A stretch of 64,000 nt of DNA from Limnephilus marmoratus. Its lineage: Eukaryota > Arthropoda > Insecta > Trichoptera > Limnephilidae. The stretch covers positions 44,859,460 through 44,923,459 of the forward strand of contig OU862913.1 in assembly GCA_917880885.1 (NCBI GenBank). Reading direction: 5' to 3'. Shown here piece by piece: positions 60,301 to 61,654 of the stretch; the first letter of the stretch is position 1, and every line of letters starts with the position of its first letter. The notes under the pieces were generated by a model. The model did not search any database, was not told the DNA's origin, and worked only from the letters and a program-made list of their open reading frames with translations. The position numbers were made by a program, and so were the translations under genes.

Positions 60301-61480
60301 TTCCCGCTATCCATTATTCAGTCTCGGTATATTCAGTTTTCAAACAGTTCGCTTGCTACCTATTGCAAATTTTCATTTTTCATATTATTGCAAACATAAT
60401 TTTTGTATATTATATGAACAATCAATCAAATTTACTACCCAATATAGGCACCTATTGAAAATAGTATAATAGAGAACCCCAGTCCAATTTTAATTTTTTT
60501 TTAATGAACCTTCTAACTTAAATAACTGCATTTTTAATTTTATTTTTAAAGTTAGTTTTAATAGTTAAAATAATTGTCAAAGTTTTCATTTTTCAAGATC
60601 CCCGAAAACCACCGTATGTATGGTGAATTGTGTGACGTCATCACTCCTGAAAAGTTACTATAGGATCAGGCAATCAGCTGATCAACTGGCGACATTTTGA
60701 ATTTCGTTGTTCGAAGTATTATCCCTAGAGTAGCATTACTATTTTTTTGTGCAGTAGTTAATTTTCAATAATAGAGATAAACTAATAAGAGAAACCTTTA
60801 TTTTTGAAACATTATTTAGGCCTAAATTTGTAAATAAACGAAGAAGATGAAACGTTGTTTATACGATGGCTTGTATCATACCTCCATTCCCATACAATGA
60901 CTTTACGGTGACGTCACGACAAGAGGAACAGTGACGTCACCAATAAACATTTCAATAATGCCAATGGACTTTTTAATAATTTTTAAAAAAACTCTGCGTT
61001 CAATATTATTAAATAAAACTTATATATTCAGAATCAGCGTTTATTGGTCTATATGAACATATTTTTTAAATTCATAATATTTTTCAGTGGAGTTCCTTAT
61101 TCTTTGTTAGATTTCGATTTTGTTTACTATCAAAGGTGAGTACTTAAATTAAATTCATAATTTAAAGAGTTTATTCAAAAATTTAAATTTGATTTAAAAA
61201 TCATTGGTTTCCAAAATGTAGTCTTTCTCAAATTGTGAAATTTTTGATAGTTTCGTAAGAGTTTTGTAATGATTTTAAAAACTTTTCAGATGATTGTCAT
61301 GTGGTTGTAATAATCCAGAAACCTTCACGAGGATGGAAAGAAGGTATTTTGAAAGTTTAAAACATTTCCGAAGCAATACATAAACAATATACATACATAC
61401 ATACATGCAAGCAAACACACATTCATTTTTATATTTATAGAATTAGTTTATCATTATTTTTAATTTACCTTTATAGTCAT
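24238..61480 (-). CDS. RR-1 cuticular (chitin-binding) protein gene, 7 coding exons
   Basis: Spliced gene whose product is predicted to be a secreted structural protein that binds chitin in the cuticle. Coding exons in transcript order are 61480-61469, 59706-59608, 58287-58224, 56889-56735, 33626-33267, 31393-31160 and 24336-24238, giving 1,023 nt and 340 aa. Every junction is GT-AG, and the phases agree (0,0,1,0,0,0). Residues 1 to about 21 form a signal peptide (hydrophobic core LLIVG, then SFGQ). Residues 59-118 match the Rebers-Riddiford RR-1 consensus: GVFNYVFAADNG, then GAYEYIDPSGK, YTAGKDGF and GDHIP. Residues 119-230 are Tyr/Arg/Glu-rich and low in complexity. Residues 231-308 are Gln-rich with an Ala-Gly-Ser repeat. 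The end is GRGYNFEFSG. Introns are 1762, 1320, 1334, 23108, 1873 and 6823 bp. The RR domain call is firm; the last exon is assigned from frame, splice site and composition, and a small exon could be missed. A noncoding first exon is expected upstream of 61517. Confidence 0.88.
24340..24945. repeat. Interspersed repeat with GT/CTGT-rich microsatellite (cuticular gene intron 6)
   Basis: TTTAACCCCCGACGCAAAG followed by TCTGTGTGTCTGTGTGTG and GGCATCGTAGCTCCTAAAC. This signature is, from memory, common in lepidopteran genomes; I use it only as a weak hint. No exon seen. Confidence 0.45.
24950..25262 (-). mobile_element. LINE-A 3' fragment with internal deletion
   Basis: Same C-terminal RT tail and 3' UTR hairpin (24968-24990) as other LINE-A copies, but about 100 bp of the coding tail between the RTG-F and HSFLSSKR blocks is missing. 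Confidence 0.85.
25265..25620. other. AT-rich, partly repeated
   Basis: Resembles 10140-10340 (shared TCATCAC, TGTAAAGCG); both lie next to LINE-A. No gene. Confidence 0.35.
25625..25768 (-). mobile_element. S3 tRNA-like SINE
   Basis: The minus strand has TTAGCTCAGTTGGTAGAGCA (A box) and GTTGGAGTCCTGG in the B-box position. Acceptor arms do not pair, so it is not a tRNA gene. The tail ACTCAATCG...ATATTG is shared with 27830-27975. Confidence 0.65.
25840..26020 (-). mobile_element. S3 tRNA-like SINE, second copy
   Basis: Minus-strand head TTTAGCTCAGTTGGTAGAGC and B box GGGTTCGAGTTCC; the body contains GACTTGCAAAAAAGTCAATA and ATATTAAATAAAA, the empty-site paralogue of the T1 insertion at 26848. 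Confidence 0.65.
26028..26734 (-). mobile_element. T1 element with Q repeat inside
   Basis: Ends GGGCCCGCAACCCGG and CCCGGTTGCAGAGCC; flanked by TTCAA (mutated TTAA) and TTAA (26735-26738). The Q repeat at 26167-26432 splits the block AATTATATAAAA / TTCCCTCGATAG that is continuous in the copy at 26848. Confidence 0.78.
26167..26432 (+). repeat. Q-type repeat inserted in T1
   Basis: CTAGCAGACCCGGCCACACG ... GACTTAATTTTATAC; same family as 23384-23925. Insertion proved by the uninterrupted T1 copy at 26848-27274. Confidence 0.75.
26848..27274 (+). mobile_element. T1 element, complete 427-bp copy with perfect TTAA duplication
   Basis: TTAA at 26844-26847 and 27275-27278. Ends GGCTCTGCAACCGGG and CCGAGTTGCGGGCCC are imperfect inverted repeats. 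Inserted in an S3-related sequence whose empty site is visible at about 25875-25882. TTAA targeting is characteristic of piggyBac-type elements; the terminal sequence itself is not the classical piggyBac one. Confidence 0.82.
27279..27828. other. S3 body remnant and unassigned intron sequence
   Basis: First ~70 bp continue the S3-like sequence (ATCCAGACACTATCCAGATA). The rest is AT-rich intron with no recognised exon or repeat unit. Confidence 0.35.
27830..27978 (+). mobile_element. S3 tRNA-like SINE, plus strand
   Basis: ACATTAGCTCAGTTGCTAGA (A box) and CCTGGGTTCGAATCCTAG (good B box), then a tail ending GTTTCTCTAATATTGTC. The acceptor ends do not pair. Confidence 0.68.
27985..29200 (-). 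mobile_element. LINE-G fragment, interrupted by hAT
   Basis: Minus-strand products: AAETWVLTKRNERALYVFER, then KILRRIFGPVLENGFWRRRY, WWLGHVERMTEHQ and, past the insertion, the LEEAK tail. The 3' end is at 27985. Split by the hAT element at 28152-28722. Confidence 0.82.
28152..28722 (-). mobile_element. hAT element remnant with transposase dimerisation domain
   Basis: TIRs CAGTGTTGCCAACTC and GAGTTGGCAACACTG are perfect 15-bp inverted repeats; TSD CTTCCCAG (28144-28151 and 28723-28730) is 8 bp. The minus strand encodes FWAEVLKYREAAD and, after one frame change, VLALPWSNGEVERVFSQLN then KNKTRNRLLLEVQ, the C-terminal hAT dimerisation signature. So it is an internally deleted derivative of an autonomous hAT. 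The empty site is seen in LINE-G copy 1 near 640. Confidence 0.9.
29201..29638. other. No recognisable feature (intron 6)
   Basis: AT-rich; a minus-strand open frame at 29375-29641 has no splice sites or family motif. Not annotated as an exon. Confidence 0.35.
29640..30145 (+). repeat. 81-bp minisatellite, about 6 copies
   Basis: Units contain GGTATGTGACGTCAGA, GAATGACTACCAATAGGAA and TTTACTTTCCTCTATTC. Because 81 is a multiple of 3, one frame reads as a repeated 27-residue peptide, which is not a gene. Each unit carries a palindromic TGACGTCA (CRE-like) octamer. Confidence 0.88.
30305..30672 (-). mobile_element. S2 element, rearranged (tail inverted)
   Basis: 30380-30672 is a minus-oriented S2 body (GGTCAATGTGTCCAGGAG to GGTACCCATAACCGCCTCCC). 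30305-30377 is a plus-oriented piece of the 3' region (AACTTCCTCTCTTTC, CCCTCCACACAGCATC). The two halves meet head-on near 30378. Confidence 0.7.
30742..31080 (+). mobile_element. S1 tRNA-derived SINE, 3' truncated
   Basis: Head GTAGTCCAGCGGTAAGGCTC and GGGATCGAATCCCGGC, body to TTCAACCTCACAAAATAC. It lies in intron 6, about 80 bp from the donor of the exon at 31160. Confidence 0.85.
31160..31393 (-). CDS. Cuticular protein exon: Gln-rich segment with Ala-Gly-Ser repeats
   Basis: 78 codons between a pyrimidine-rich acceptor with two tandem CAG sites (31396-31391, so the first Gln may be alternatively included) and donor GTGAGG at 31159. It encodes FNPNYQKSQYQPSHQED, then three near-identical QQAG(S) pentads from a 15-bp in-frame tandem repeat, then SVEQRHDNNYRKYQDNGQL. 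It keeps the frame of the preceding exon. An S1 SINE ends about 80 bp beyond the donor. Confidence 0.8.
31415..32430 (+). repeat. ~31-33 bp minisatellite, decaying rightwards
   Basis: Units of GATGTATCAAGAAGCCAC then TTTTGGCAATGGTT. Highly regular at 31420-31800, degenerate to 32430 and traceable as GGCTTCTTTATG reversed near 33180. It occupies most of intron 5 and is interrupted by 31897-31985. Confidence 0.85.
31897..31985 (-). mobile_element. S2/LINE-A 3' end fragment in minisatellite
   Basis: Only the shared terminal ~90 bp: CATGAGCTCCACACAGGA, hairpin (CCTGAGGAAAATAATTTCCC), TGCTGTGTGGAG. GAGCTC, rather than the GTTAAC-type variant, points to S2. Confidence 0.7.
32538..33143 (+). mobile_element. 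Solo LTR candidate (606 bp)
   Basis: Begins TGTAGCAGCC and ends GAGTTCTACA, so the ends form the TGTAG/CTACA inverted repeat typical of LTRs. Internal promoter CTATATAAAGG at about 32871-32881 and AATAAAG at about 33080 are spaced as in U3-R-U5. Flanks TAACC and AATCC are only a poor TSD match. No gag/pol nearby. It lies in intron 5; the 183-codon frame overlapping it is not a gene. Confidence 0.65.
33267..33626 (-). CDS. Cuticular protein exon: end of RR domain and Arg/Glu/Tyr-rich region
   Basis: 120 codons in phase 0 between acceptor TTTTTTTTCAG and donor GTGACG. It begins IIEGDHIPRQPQ, which completes the RR-1 signature across a 23-kb intron. The rest is Tyr-, Gln- and charge-rich, with degenerate repeats of the kind ERQEERQRDYEERPREYE, unlike the compact RR domain. 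It is likely an extended, disordered matrix segment; high Arg/Glu content suggests ionic self-association, which is inference only. Confidence 0.88.
33640..34215 (+). repeat. ~35-bp minisatellite (GAACTGTGTGAAAAA units)
   Basis: About 15 degenerate units: ATTGAACTGTGTGAAAAAAT then GTCTATATA. It starts 14 bp from the acceptor of the exon at 33267-33626, so it occupies the branch-point neighbourhood of that intron. Confidence 0.85.
34345..34798 (-). mobile_element. S2 element, near full length
   Basis: Minus orientation: hairpin (CCTGAGAAAAATGATTTTCC), CTGTGTGAAGGG, AGGAGTGATGGACGTATGAA, ACGAAACGTAGCGAACCATT, and 5' end GTACCCACCTCCCAAATTG. It truncates the outer X element next to it. Confidence 0.8.
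34987..35421. mobile_element. Second copy of ATCTACAG-type MITE
   Basis: 435 bp, TSD ATTACAAAG (34978-34986 and 35422-35430). The interior is nearly identical to 7645-8075, including TTGATTTGCAATTATG-like and GGACTATTGGACACATT blocks. Confidence 0.8.
35577..36077. mobile_element. X element, complete (501 bp), long terminal inverted repeats, TA target
   Basis: Starts CAGGGTGTTAAGGGACG and ends with its inverse; arms of about 75-90 bp include CCAGTGATTCCTGACATTAT. Flanked by TA on both sides; the T1 copy at 26848 shows the empty site (CATACATATAAC). Non-coding; consistent with a Tc1/mariner-type MITE. Confidence 0.82.
36285..36500 (+). mobile_element. S1 SINE, 5' truncated
   Basis: GTTCGTTCCAGAATGGTAG, TCGGTATCGCCCTGGTAAAA, then CATAGTCTCACTGACTCCAG and TTGTACGGTATTCACATAAA. 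No tRNA head. Confidence 0.8.
36700..37062 (-). mobile_element. C/G-rich MITE (GGTTCTCAACGTGGGC type)
   Basis: The right end on the minus strand reads AGGTTCTCAACGTGGGCG; the left end TTCTAAACCTTTTTTTGCCC is a degenerate inverse. The interior has GGGGGCG(T/C)AA and CGCCCCC clusters and tandem GGGATACC(A/G)CGAC motifs. The class is typical of hAT MITEs. Confidence 0.55.
37241..37437. repeat. P foldback element
   Basis: Arms TCGTTATTTGTTTTTGGGGT ... CTTTAGCCAACGTTTCGGAC and inverse, ~90 bp each, around a short core (AGGGCAGATCCGGCAGATC). A second copy is at 48204-48418 and a decayed one at 58330-58480. Confidence 0.8.
37680..37836 (+). mobile_element. LINE-B 3' end fragment
   Basis: GAGACGATGTATGAATGTAA, GGCGGTCCGTCCTCTCTACC and CGGCGTGATGGTTAGTTAG. 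Only the last ~150 bp. Confidence 0.8.
37850..37925 (+). other. tRNA-like sequence
   Basis: GGCCTAATTGGTAGAGGCG resembles a D-arm, TCGTCCCGATAAGACGA an anticodon arm (GAT), and TTTTGGGTTCGAGACCCAG a T-arm. The acceptor stem does not pair and base 33 is C, so it is a SINE head or tRNA pseudogene. Confidence 0.4.
37950..38120 (+). repeat. Tandem duplication, ~85-bp unit, 2 copies
   Basis: ACGCACGCTTGACTTG, AAGCTGGTGAATGC, TGACGAGAGC, AAAAGTGTGA and AGGCGAACGG occur twice in order. Confidence 0.8.
38160..39152 (+). mobile_element. LINE-D 3' part (C-terminal RT region and 3' UTR)
   Basis: The open frame ending at 38796 reads KYLGIIIDNNLRWTDHIQQV, then LCQSIIEYGIIAWGGA and YQYHAIKAFNSL: the thumb/C-terminal region of a jockey/I-like polyprotein. 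An AT-rich 3' UTR of ~350 bp follows, ending ATCAAATAAAATAAAATAAA. 5' truncated; intact over its last ~210 codons. Confidence 0.85.
39155..39985. other. No recognisable feature
   Basis: The intron starts with ACTTCAGTCGCGTGGTCTAA, a reverse copy of TTAGATCACACGACCGAAGT at 37537, so the interval between may be bracketed by short inverted repeats. Otherwise nothing. Confidence 0.35.
39990..40838 (-). mobile_element. S1 SINE, full length, split by an insertion
   Basis: Tail ACCGCACAAGAATCTCAACT at the left, head CGGGTTCGAACCCGCGACC and CCACTGGACTACGG at the right (minus strand: A box, canonical B box). The body is interrupted at the GATACTGATAGTATT / CATAGTATCTTCC site by 40224-40662. Confidence 0.85.
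40224..40662 (-). mobile_element. Insertion in S1, possible solo LTR (TG...CA, 6-bp TSD)
   Basis: 439 bp bounded by TAGTAT on both sides (40218-40223 and 40663-40668). On the minus strand it starts TGGGCATCAC and ends CTTTCAACA, with AATAAA inside. These fit a small solo LTR, but there are no internal genes and no second copy to confirm. Confidence 0.5.
40840..41695. other. No recognisable feature
   Basis: Very AT-rich intron DNA with short A and T runs. AACCTTATCC and CCTCTTCAGTACAGG patches are not recognised. Confidence 0.35.
41700..41785 (+). mobile_element. LINE-A fragment
   Basis: GTGCATAGTCGGGAAACACG and TTTGTCACATGAGAA, internal to the LINE-A coding tail. It is followed by LINE-H, and LINE-A resumes at 42300 just downstream in the LINE-A coding order, so LINE-H probably interrupts one LINE-A copy. 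Confidence 0.65.
41830..42250 (+). mobile_element. LINE-H reverse-transcriptase fragment, pseudogene
   Basis: The translation gives RQGCSLSPVLFNAYI, then HGQTVDMIRFADDTTLVAE (the F-ADD RT box), MKINKDKTKLLTVGR and FAYLGGKITWDGRS, with two in-frame stops. It covers RT palm boxes only. Confidence 0.82.
42300..42532 (+). mobile_element. LINE-A 3' end
   Basis: TCGCTTCTTAGACTCGTTCT through GGAATGATTTGTCGGCCTC to CCCTCCACACAGCATCTCAG and a disrupted hairpin, ending GAGTTGATGCAAAAAA. Confidence 0.82.
42655..43044 (+). mobile_element. S2 SINE-like element
   Basis: GGGTACCGCTGCCCCGGGAA, GGCGGACCGGATCGGGAG, CTTGCACCGCAGTGGGAGGG, CCGTACAGCATCCCCAAAG, hairpin (42992-43018) and GTGTGGAGCTAATGTAAA. Confidence 0.8.
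43185..43500 (+). repeat. R repeat copy
   Basis: GGTTCCCTGCATGCGTTGC, CT-rich centre, TAGTTTTCAAACAGCTCGCG, then AAATTTGGTACCTAACATAG, a tail shared with 60430-60460 and 18360-18380. Confidence 0.7.
43725..44095 (+). repeat. R repeat copy
   Basis: TTGCTTCTCCCTGCGTGTCC, CT-rich centre, CTCGTGCGCCACCTATTAC, CGACAGAGCTCACCAGTGTA, ending CTACGAGTATATATAGAT. The mirror sequence CTTCTCCCTGCG / CGCAGGGAGAA at 43682 suggests a local inverted duplicate. Confidence 0.7.
44098..44125 (+). repeat. (GATAA)n microsatellite
   Basis: Four to five AGATA-type pentamers in a row. Confidence 0.7.
44224..44800 (+). repeat. Q repeat (CTAGCTGACCCGAC) interrupted by S1
   Basis: ACTAGCTGACCCGACAAACT ... AAAATTACGTAATGAA, then S1, then GAACTGTCCGTGTTTAGTT and AGTATCAGAGACGGCGTT. 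The copy at 48692-48850 shows these two parts joined. Confidence 0.8.
44315..44728 (+). mobile_element. S1 tRNA-derived SINE, full length
   Basis: Head GTAGTGCAGCGGTAAGGCGC and GGGATCGAATCCCGGCG, complete body and tail GAATCTTGTGCGGTATTCAT plus A13. Inserted in the Q repeat. Confidence 0.9.
44801..45534. other. S2 shard and unassigned intron sequence
   Basis: 44803-44864 is a 60-bp piece of S2 (GGGTCTTGGCGGCGAATGC, CCACCTGCTGCGTGG). The remainder is AT-rich; GTTTATAAATAGGAGAG near 45300 looks TATA-like but leads to no open frame. Confidence 0.35.
45539..46215 (+). mobile_element. T2 element, copy A
   Basis: TTAA at 45535-45538 and 46216-46219. Begins GAAGGAATAACAAGAC and ends CGGCCGCTGGCTGG. 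It shares its right TTAA with the next copy. Confidence 0.75.
46734..47370. mobile_element. Tc1/mariner-type MITE (637 bp)
   Basis: TIRs TAGTCTGTCAAAA at both ends (19 of 21 positions match), TA on both sides. No coding frame. It contains an 18-bp perfect-arm hairpin at 47045-47100. Confidence 0.82.
47045..47100. repeat. Small perfect hairpin inside the MITE
   Basis: CTAATTTTAGATCTGAAT and its exact inverse ATTCAGATCTAAAATTAG separated by ~13 nt. Size is within range of a miRNA-like stem, but there is no expression evidence. Confidence 0.55.
47490..47862. other. No recognisable feature
   Basis: Intron sequence with two small open frames; no motif or unit. Confidence 0.35.
47865..48690 (+). 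repeat. W repeat, copy 1 (contains P foldback)
   Basis: Blocks CATACAGACCAATAAACGCT, TTGTATGGGAATGTAGGTAT and GGTGGTTTTCGGGGATTTTG recur reversed at 60485-61085. Interrupted by 48205-48444, bounded by a 13-bp duplication. Class unknown. Confidence 0.7.
48204..48418. repeat. P foldback element, second copy
   Basis: ~95-bp arms (GTTTTTGGGGTGTTATGCCG ... GGAC, and inverse) around GGGCAGATCCGGCAGATCCG. The wider insertion 48205-48444 is flanked by GTAT(A/C)TCTTATTA (48192-48204 and 48445-48457). Confidence 0.85.
48692..48850 (+). repeat. Q repeat
   Basis: ACTAGCTGACCCGACGAACT and CAACTGTCCGTGTTTTGTT, uninterrupted counterpart of 44224-44800. Confidence 0.75.
48885..49268 (+). mobile_element. 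S2 SINE-like element
   Basis: CGGAGGCGGATACGGGTGCC, GTGGTTCGCTACGTTTGG, GGGCCGGATCGAGAGAGA, CCTCCACACAGCATCCCC, hairpin region, ending at CAGGGCC without the terminal block. Confidence 0.8.
49269..49705 (+). other. Upstream region of the THAP mini-gene
   Basis: Contains a direct duplication of a ~29-bp segment (GGTTGCGTCTTACCAGTACT) at 49620-49680, just before the THAP start codon. No TATA box is clear. Confidence 0.4.
49706..50409 (+). CDS. THAP-domain mini-gene, two exons, antisense in cuticular gene intron
   Basis: Exon 1 (49706-49782) ends CATTT before donor GTAAGT; exon 2 (50187-50409) starts after acceptor AATTTTAG; joined they give 99 aa with TAA at 50407. The protein starts MPSCVMRKCFNY, then LFPRDQLRRQKW, then HDWTPSLYSTIYSVHFNKDD. 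This is the THAP zinc-finger pattern (C-X2-4-C-X35-50-C-X2-H, with the invariant P and W). Cys4, Cys9 and His62 are present, but residue 59 is Tyr (TAT) where the family has Cys (TGT), a single transition. The C-terminal AVPTxF box is not recognisable and the protein stops soon after. AATAAA overlaps the stop region. It may be a host gene remnant or the DNA-binding exon of a P-element-like transposase. THAP identity is solid; function is doubtful. Confidence 0.7.
50410..50818. other. 3' side of the THAP mini-gene; no further gene
   Basis: AT-rich with AATAAAATATG at the stop codon of the THAP frame. GTGTGTCTTGTTTTACCCGC near 50500 is not recognised. Confidence 0.35.
50820..51160 (+). repeat. 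Q repeat 3' part followed by W end
   Basis: AATCGGTTCAGCCGTTCTCG and AGTGTAACTAACCCGAC close a Q repeat (to about 51055); ATGCAGTTATTTAAGTTAGA and GTGTTCTCTATTATA match the outer end of W at 60475-60560. Confidence 0.6.
51187..51920 (-). repeat. Dispersed 38-bp-type element split by LINE-B
   Basis: Reverse of 11440-11525: GTCCACCTCACGGAGAATAC to the left, CACGGATAATATTTGGAATA and TTAACTAATAGACAAG to the right of the LINE-B insertion. Confidence 0.7.
51252..51873 (-). mobile_element. LINE-B, 5' truncated, with 11-bp TSD
   Basis: 622 bp; TSD TTGATGCACGG at 51241-51251 and 51874-51884. The minus strand encodes EYLEQVDEFVYLGSMFTRDG and LVPTLMYGIKAWNWQRKDES, then a frameshifted tail and GCGTGATGGTTAGTTAGTTT at the 3' end. 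The TSD and clean ends show target-primed insertion. Confidence 0.9.
51921..52468. other. No recognisable feature
   Basis: Intron DNA; GATTATTCGATCTCATTCTC and TCTCTTTTTAGTGTCG near 52200-52275 recur at 60140-60200, so part is an unnamed dispersed repeat. Confidence 0.35.
52470..52985 (+). repeat. Repeat starting TACTAGCCTTTTCCCGCGGC, then AT-rich
   Basis: The start CTTTTCCCGCGGCTTCGCAC is a common dispersed insect repeat opening; the rest to 52985 is AT-rich with duplicated TTATAGCACAGGA and ATGTACAGTA blocks. Confidence 0.5.
52985..53173. mobile_element. MITE related to 6569-6714
   Basis: The AT-rich palindromic interior (AATTGAAATACAAATACAAA, TTTCAAATACGTATTTCAAT) and right end ACTGCCCAGCCCTG match; the left end is decayed. 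Confidence 0.65.
53174..53602 (+). mobile_element. LINE-F 3' fragment, pseudogene
   Basis: The translation gives ILMYGCETWCLSERDKRRLE, then YRRLLGISWRDHISNEEVLQ, RARWIAHVIRQEGLLHAIME and AAQDREEWKRRIEEI with two in-frame stops. Post-RT region of an endonuclease-RT LINE, distinct from B, C and G. Confidence 0.82.
53603..54330. other. No recognisable feature
   Basis: AT-rich intron sequence; no open frame, splice pair or unit that I can support. Confidence 0.35.
54333..54360 (+). repeat. (TCTA)n microsatellite
   Basis: Six to seven ATCT units. Confidence 0.9.
54365..54818 (-). repeat. R repeat, near complete, reverse orientation
   Basis: From ATATAAATAAAAATGAATCG and GCGCATAACTTCCGAACGAC at the left to TAGCAACGCATGCCGGGAAC and CAGCTAGTA at the right; same ends as 15350-15790, inverted. 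Confidence 0.8.
55027..55655 (+). repeat. R repeat with Q-like head, split by tRNA-like insert
   Basis: ACTAGCTGACCCGGACACGC then GTGCGTTCCCGGTATGCG, CT-rich centre, and TTTTTAAACAGCTCGCGTGC. Interrupted at the CATTCC block by 55404-55575. Confidence 0.7.
55404..55575 (-). mobile_element. tRNA-like SINE fragment inside R
   Basis: The minus strand carries GGTCGGTGGTTGAGTGGGCA (A-box-like) and GCGTGTTCAATTCCTCGGC (B-box-like); flanked by CATTCC on both sides. Different from S1 and S3. Confidence 0.55.
55776..56717 (+). mobile_element. LINE-B fragment split by S2, ending near an exon
   Basis: CCAAAGAAGCGAAGCTTAGC ... ATGAGAACATTGAGTCG on the left; AAGAAGTCCTGGCACAATCA, TTATCCTCTCTGCCTACTCC and GCGTGTTGGTTAGTTAGTTA on the right. 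The 3' tail ends about 17 bp from the splice donor at 56734. Confidence 0.82.
55956..56406 (+). mobile_element. S2 SINE-like element, complete with 10-bp TSD
   Basis: 451 bp; TSD AATGTATGAC at 55946-55955 and 56407-56416. It defines the whole element: 5' GTAATGATTGCATG, GGGAGGCGGATGTAGGTACC, GTGGTTCGCTACGTTGG (B-box-like), shared LINE-A 3' end with hairpin and a short A-tail. Confidence 0.85.
56735..56889 (-). CDS. Cuticular protein exon: core of RR-1 chitin-binding domain
   Basis: 155 nt between acceptor GATCGCAG and donor GTAAGC. It encodes most of the RR-1 domain, with the aromatic residues expected on the chitin-binding face (the F and Y of GVFNYVF, the Y residues of GAYEYID, and Y in VKYTAG), ending GKDGFK. 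The donor lies only about 17 bp from the 3' tail of a LINE-B copy (55776-56717), which was therefore tolerated very close to a splice site. Confidence 0.92.
57321..57847. repeat. Near-perfect long hairpin (250-bp arms, 27-nt loop)
   Basis: 57321-57570 and 57598-57847 are reverse complements with no indels and about four mismatches by eye. Landmarks: GGTTTCGGAACAAACGTTCC, TTTGACAGTTTCGAACAATG, GTGGAGCCGTTGCTAGATCC, TATATCAGCAATA at the arm ends. It sits in intron 3 of the cuticular gene, so the pre-mRNA must contain this stem. Confidence 0.95.
57848..58220. other. No recognisable feature (intron 3)
   Basis: AT-rich; no exon or repeat unit seen. Confidence 0.35.
58224..58287 (-). CDS. Cuticular protein exon: linker before the RR domain
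   Basis: 64 nt (21 codons plus one base) between acceptor TGTTTTAG and donor GTAAGT. It encodes AHEAPRAPPSAILRHKQAVTN, the Pro/Ala-rich linker that normally precedes an RR domain. The leftover G joins AT of the next exon to form Asp59, the first residue of the RR domain. It is too short to be seen as an open reading frame; I found it from its splice sites and frame. Confidence 0.83.
58330..58480 (+). repeat. Decayed P foldback
   Basis: GGTTATTATGCCGTGTAACG, TTTTTAGCCAACGTTT and, inverted, AAAAAGTGCAACGCAAAACG. One arm partly lost. Lies 45 bp upstream of an acceptor site. Confidence 0.55.
58553..59338 (+). repeat. Polypurine satellite (AGGAGAAA)n, ~785 bp
   Basis: About 95 octamer units of GGAGAAAA with few pyrimidines. 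In the cuticular pre-mRNA it is read as CUUUUCUC repeats. The long Ser/Phe/Leu frames on the minus strand are satellite translations, not proteins. Confidence 0.97.
59342..59578 (-). repeat. R repeat, 3' and 5' ends, centre mostly lost
   Basis: TATACTGGTGAGCCCTAGCG, AGGTGGCACGCGAGTTGTTT, AAGTGGCATTACAACGCATG, CCGGGAACTCGCTAGTA. Ends about 30 bp from the donor at 59607. Its GA-rich centre may be the seed of the adjacent octamer satellite. Confidence 0.7.
59608..59706 (-). CDS. Cuticular protein exon: signal peptide and mature N-terminus
   Basis: 33 codons in phase 0 between acceptor TTTTCAG and donor GTATGT. It supplies the hydrophobic core of the signal peptide (KLQICCLGLLIVGSFG) with likely cleavage near Gly-Gln, then a polar stretch ending YAEP. 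An R repeat on the plus strand sense of this intron ends about 33 bp downstream of the donor, and the long polypurine tract lies in the following intron. Confidence 0.85.
59710..60222. other. Intron 1, no exon recognised
   Basis: Unassigned; ATCTCATTCTCTCGCAAACT then GTCTCTTTTTAGTGTCGCTC (60145-60205) repeats a segment at 52215-52275. Confidence 0.35.
60225..60478 (+). repeat. R repeat copy
   Basis: CT-rich centre, TCGGTATATTCAGTTTTCAA, GCTTGCTACCTATTGC, then ATTTACTACCCAATATAGG as at 43450. Confidence 0.7.
60480..61085 (-). repeat. W repeat, copy 2
   Basis: Reverse copy of 47865-48690 without the P insertion: CCCCGAAAACCACCGTATG, GAAACATTATTTAGGCCTAA, CTCCATTCCCATACAATGAC. It contains a small local expansion (two GTGACGTCAC motifs, 60910-60940). 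Confidence 0.75.
61086..61465. other. Intron 1, no exon recognised
   Basis: AT-rich; 61150-61310 resembles 43525-43690 (AATTTAAAGAGTTTA, TTTGTAATGATTTAAAA), an unnamed repeat. Confidence 0.35.
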
Positions 61481-61517
61481 TGTGACCAATTATTTTGTGA
61501 TAGCGTCCAGAGAGAAT
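61469..61517 (-). CDS. Cuticular protein exon with start codon (MTIK)
   Basis: The exon carries a short 5' UTR (61517-61481) and the start codon at 61480-61478, followed by Thr-Ile-Lys and the donor GTAAAT at 61468. A pyrimidine-rich tract and CAG (61520-61518) just before the UTR look like a 3' splice site, so transcription starts in an untranslated exon further upstream that I cannot locate. Splitting the signal peptide after about four codons is common in insect cuticular protein genes, which supports this start. The coding part is only 12 nt. Confidence 0.8.
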
Positions 61518-61564
61518 CTGAAAAATATAAATGTTTTAGTTAGTGCAACGATTTTAGAGGTATG

Positions 61565-61642
61565 AAGGTTGGTGCGGTAGCTCAGTGAGTAGACCATATG
61601 CTCGGTGGGGGAAGTATCAAGTTAAAGACCCGGCCCTAACAA
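61565..61642 (+). other. Decayed tRNA-like head
   Basis: TGCGGTAGCTCAGTGAGTAG resembles an A box/D-arm; the B-box region (AAGTTAAAGACCCGGCC) is decayed. Followed by palindromic GGCCCTAACA...TAGGGCCC. Confidence 0.35.
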
Positions 61643-61654
61643 TAATAGGGCCCT

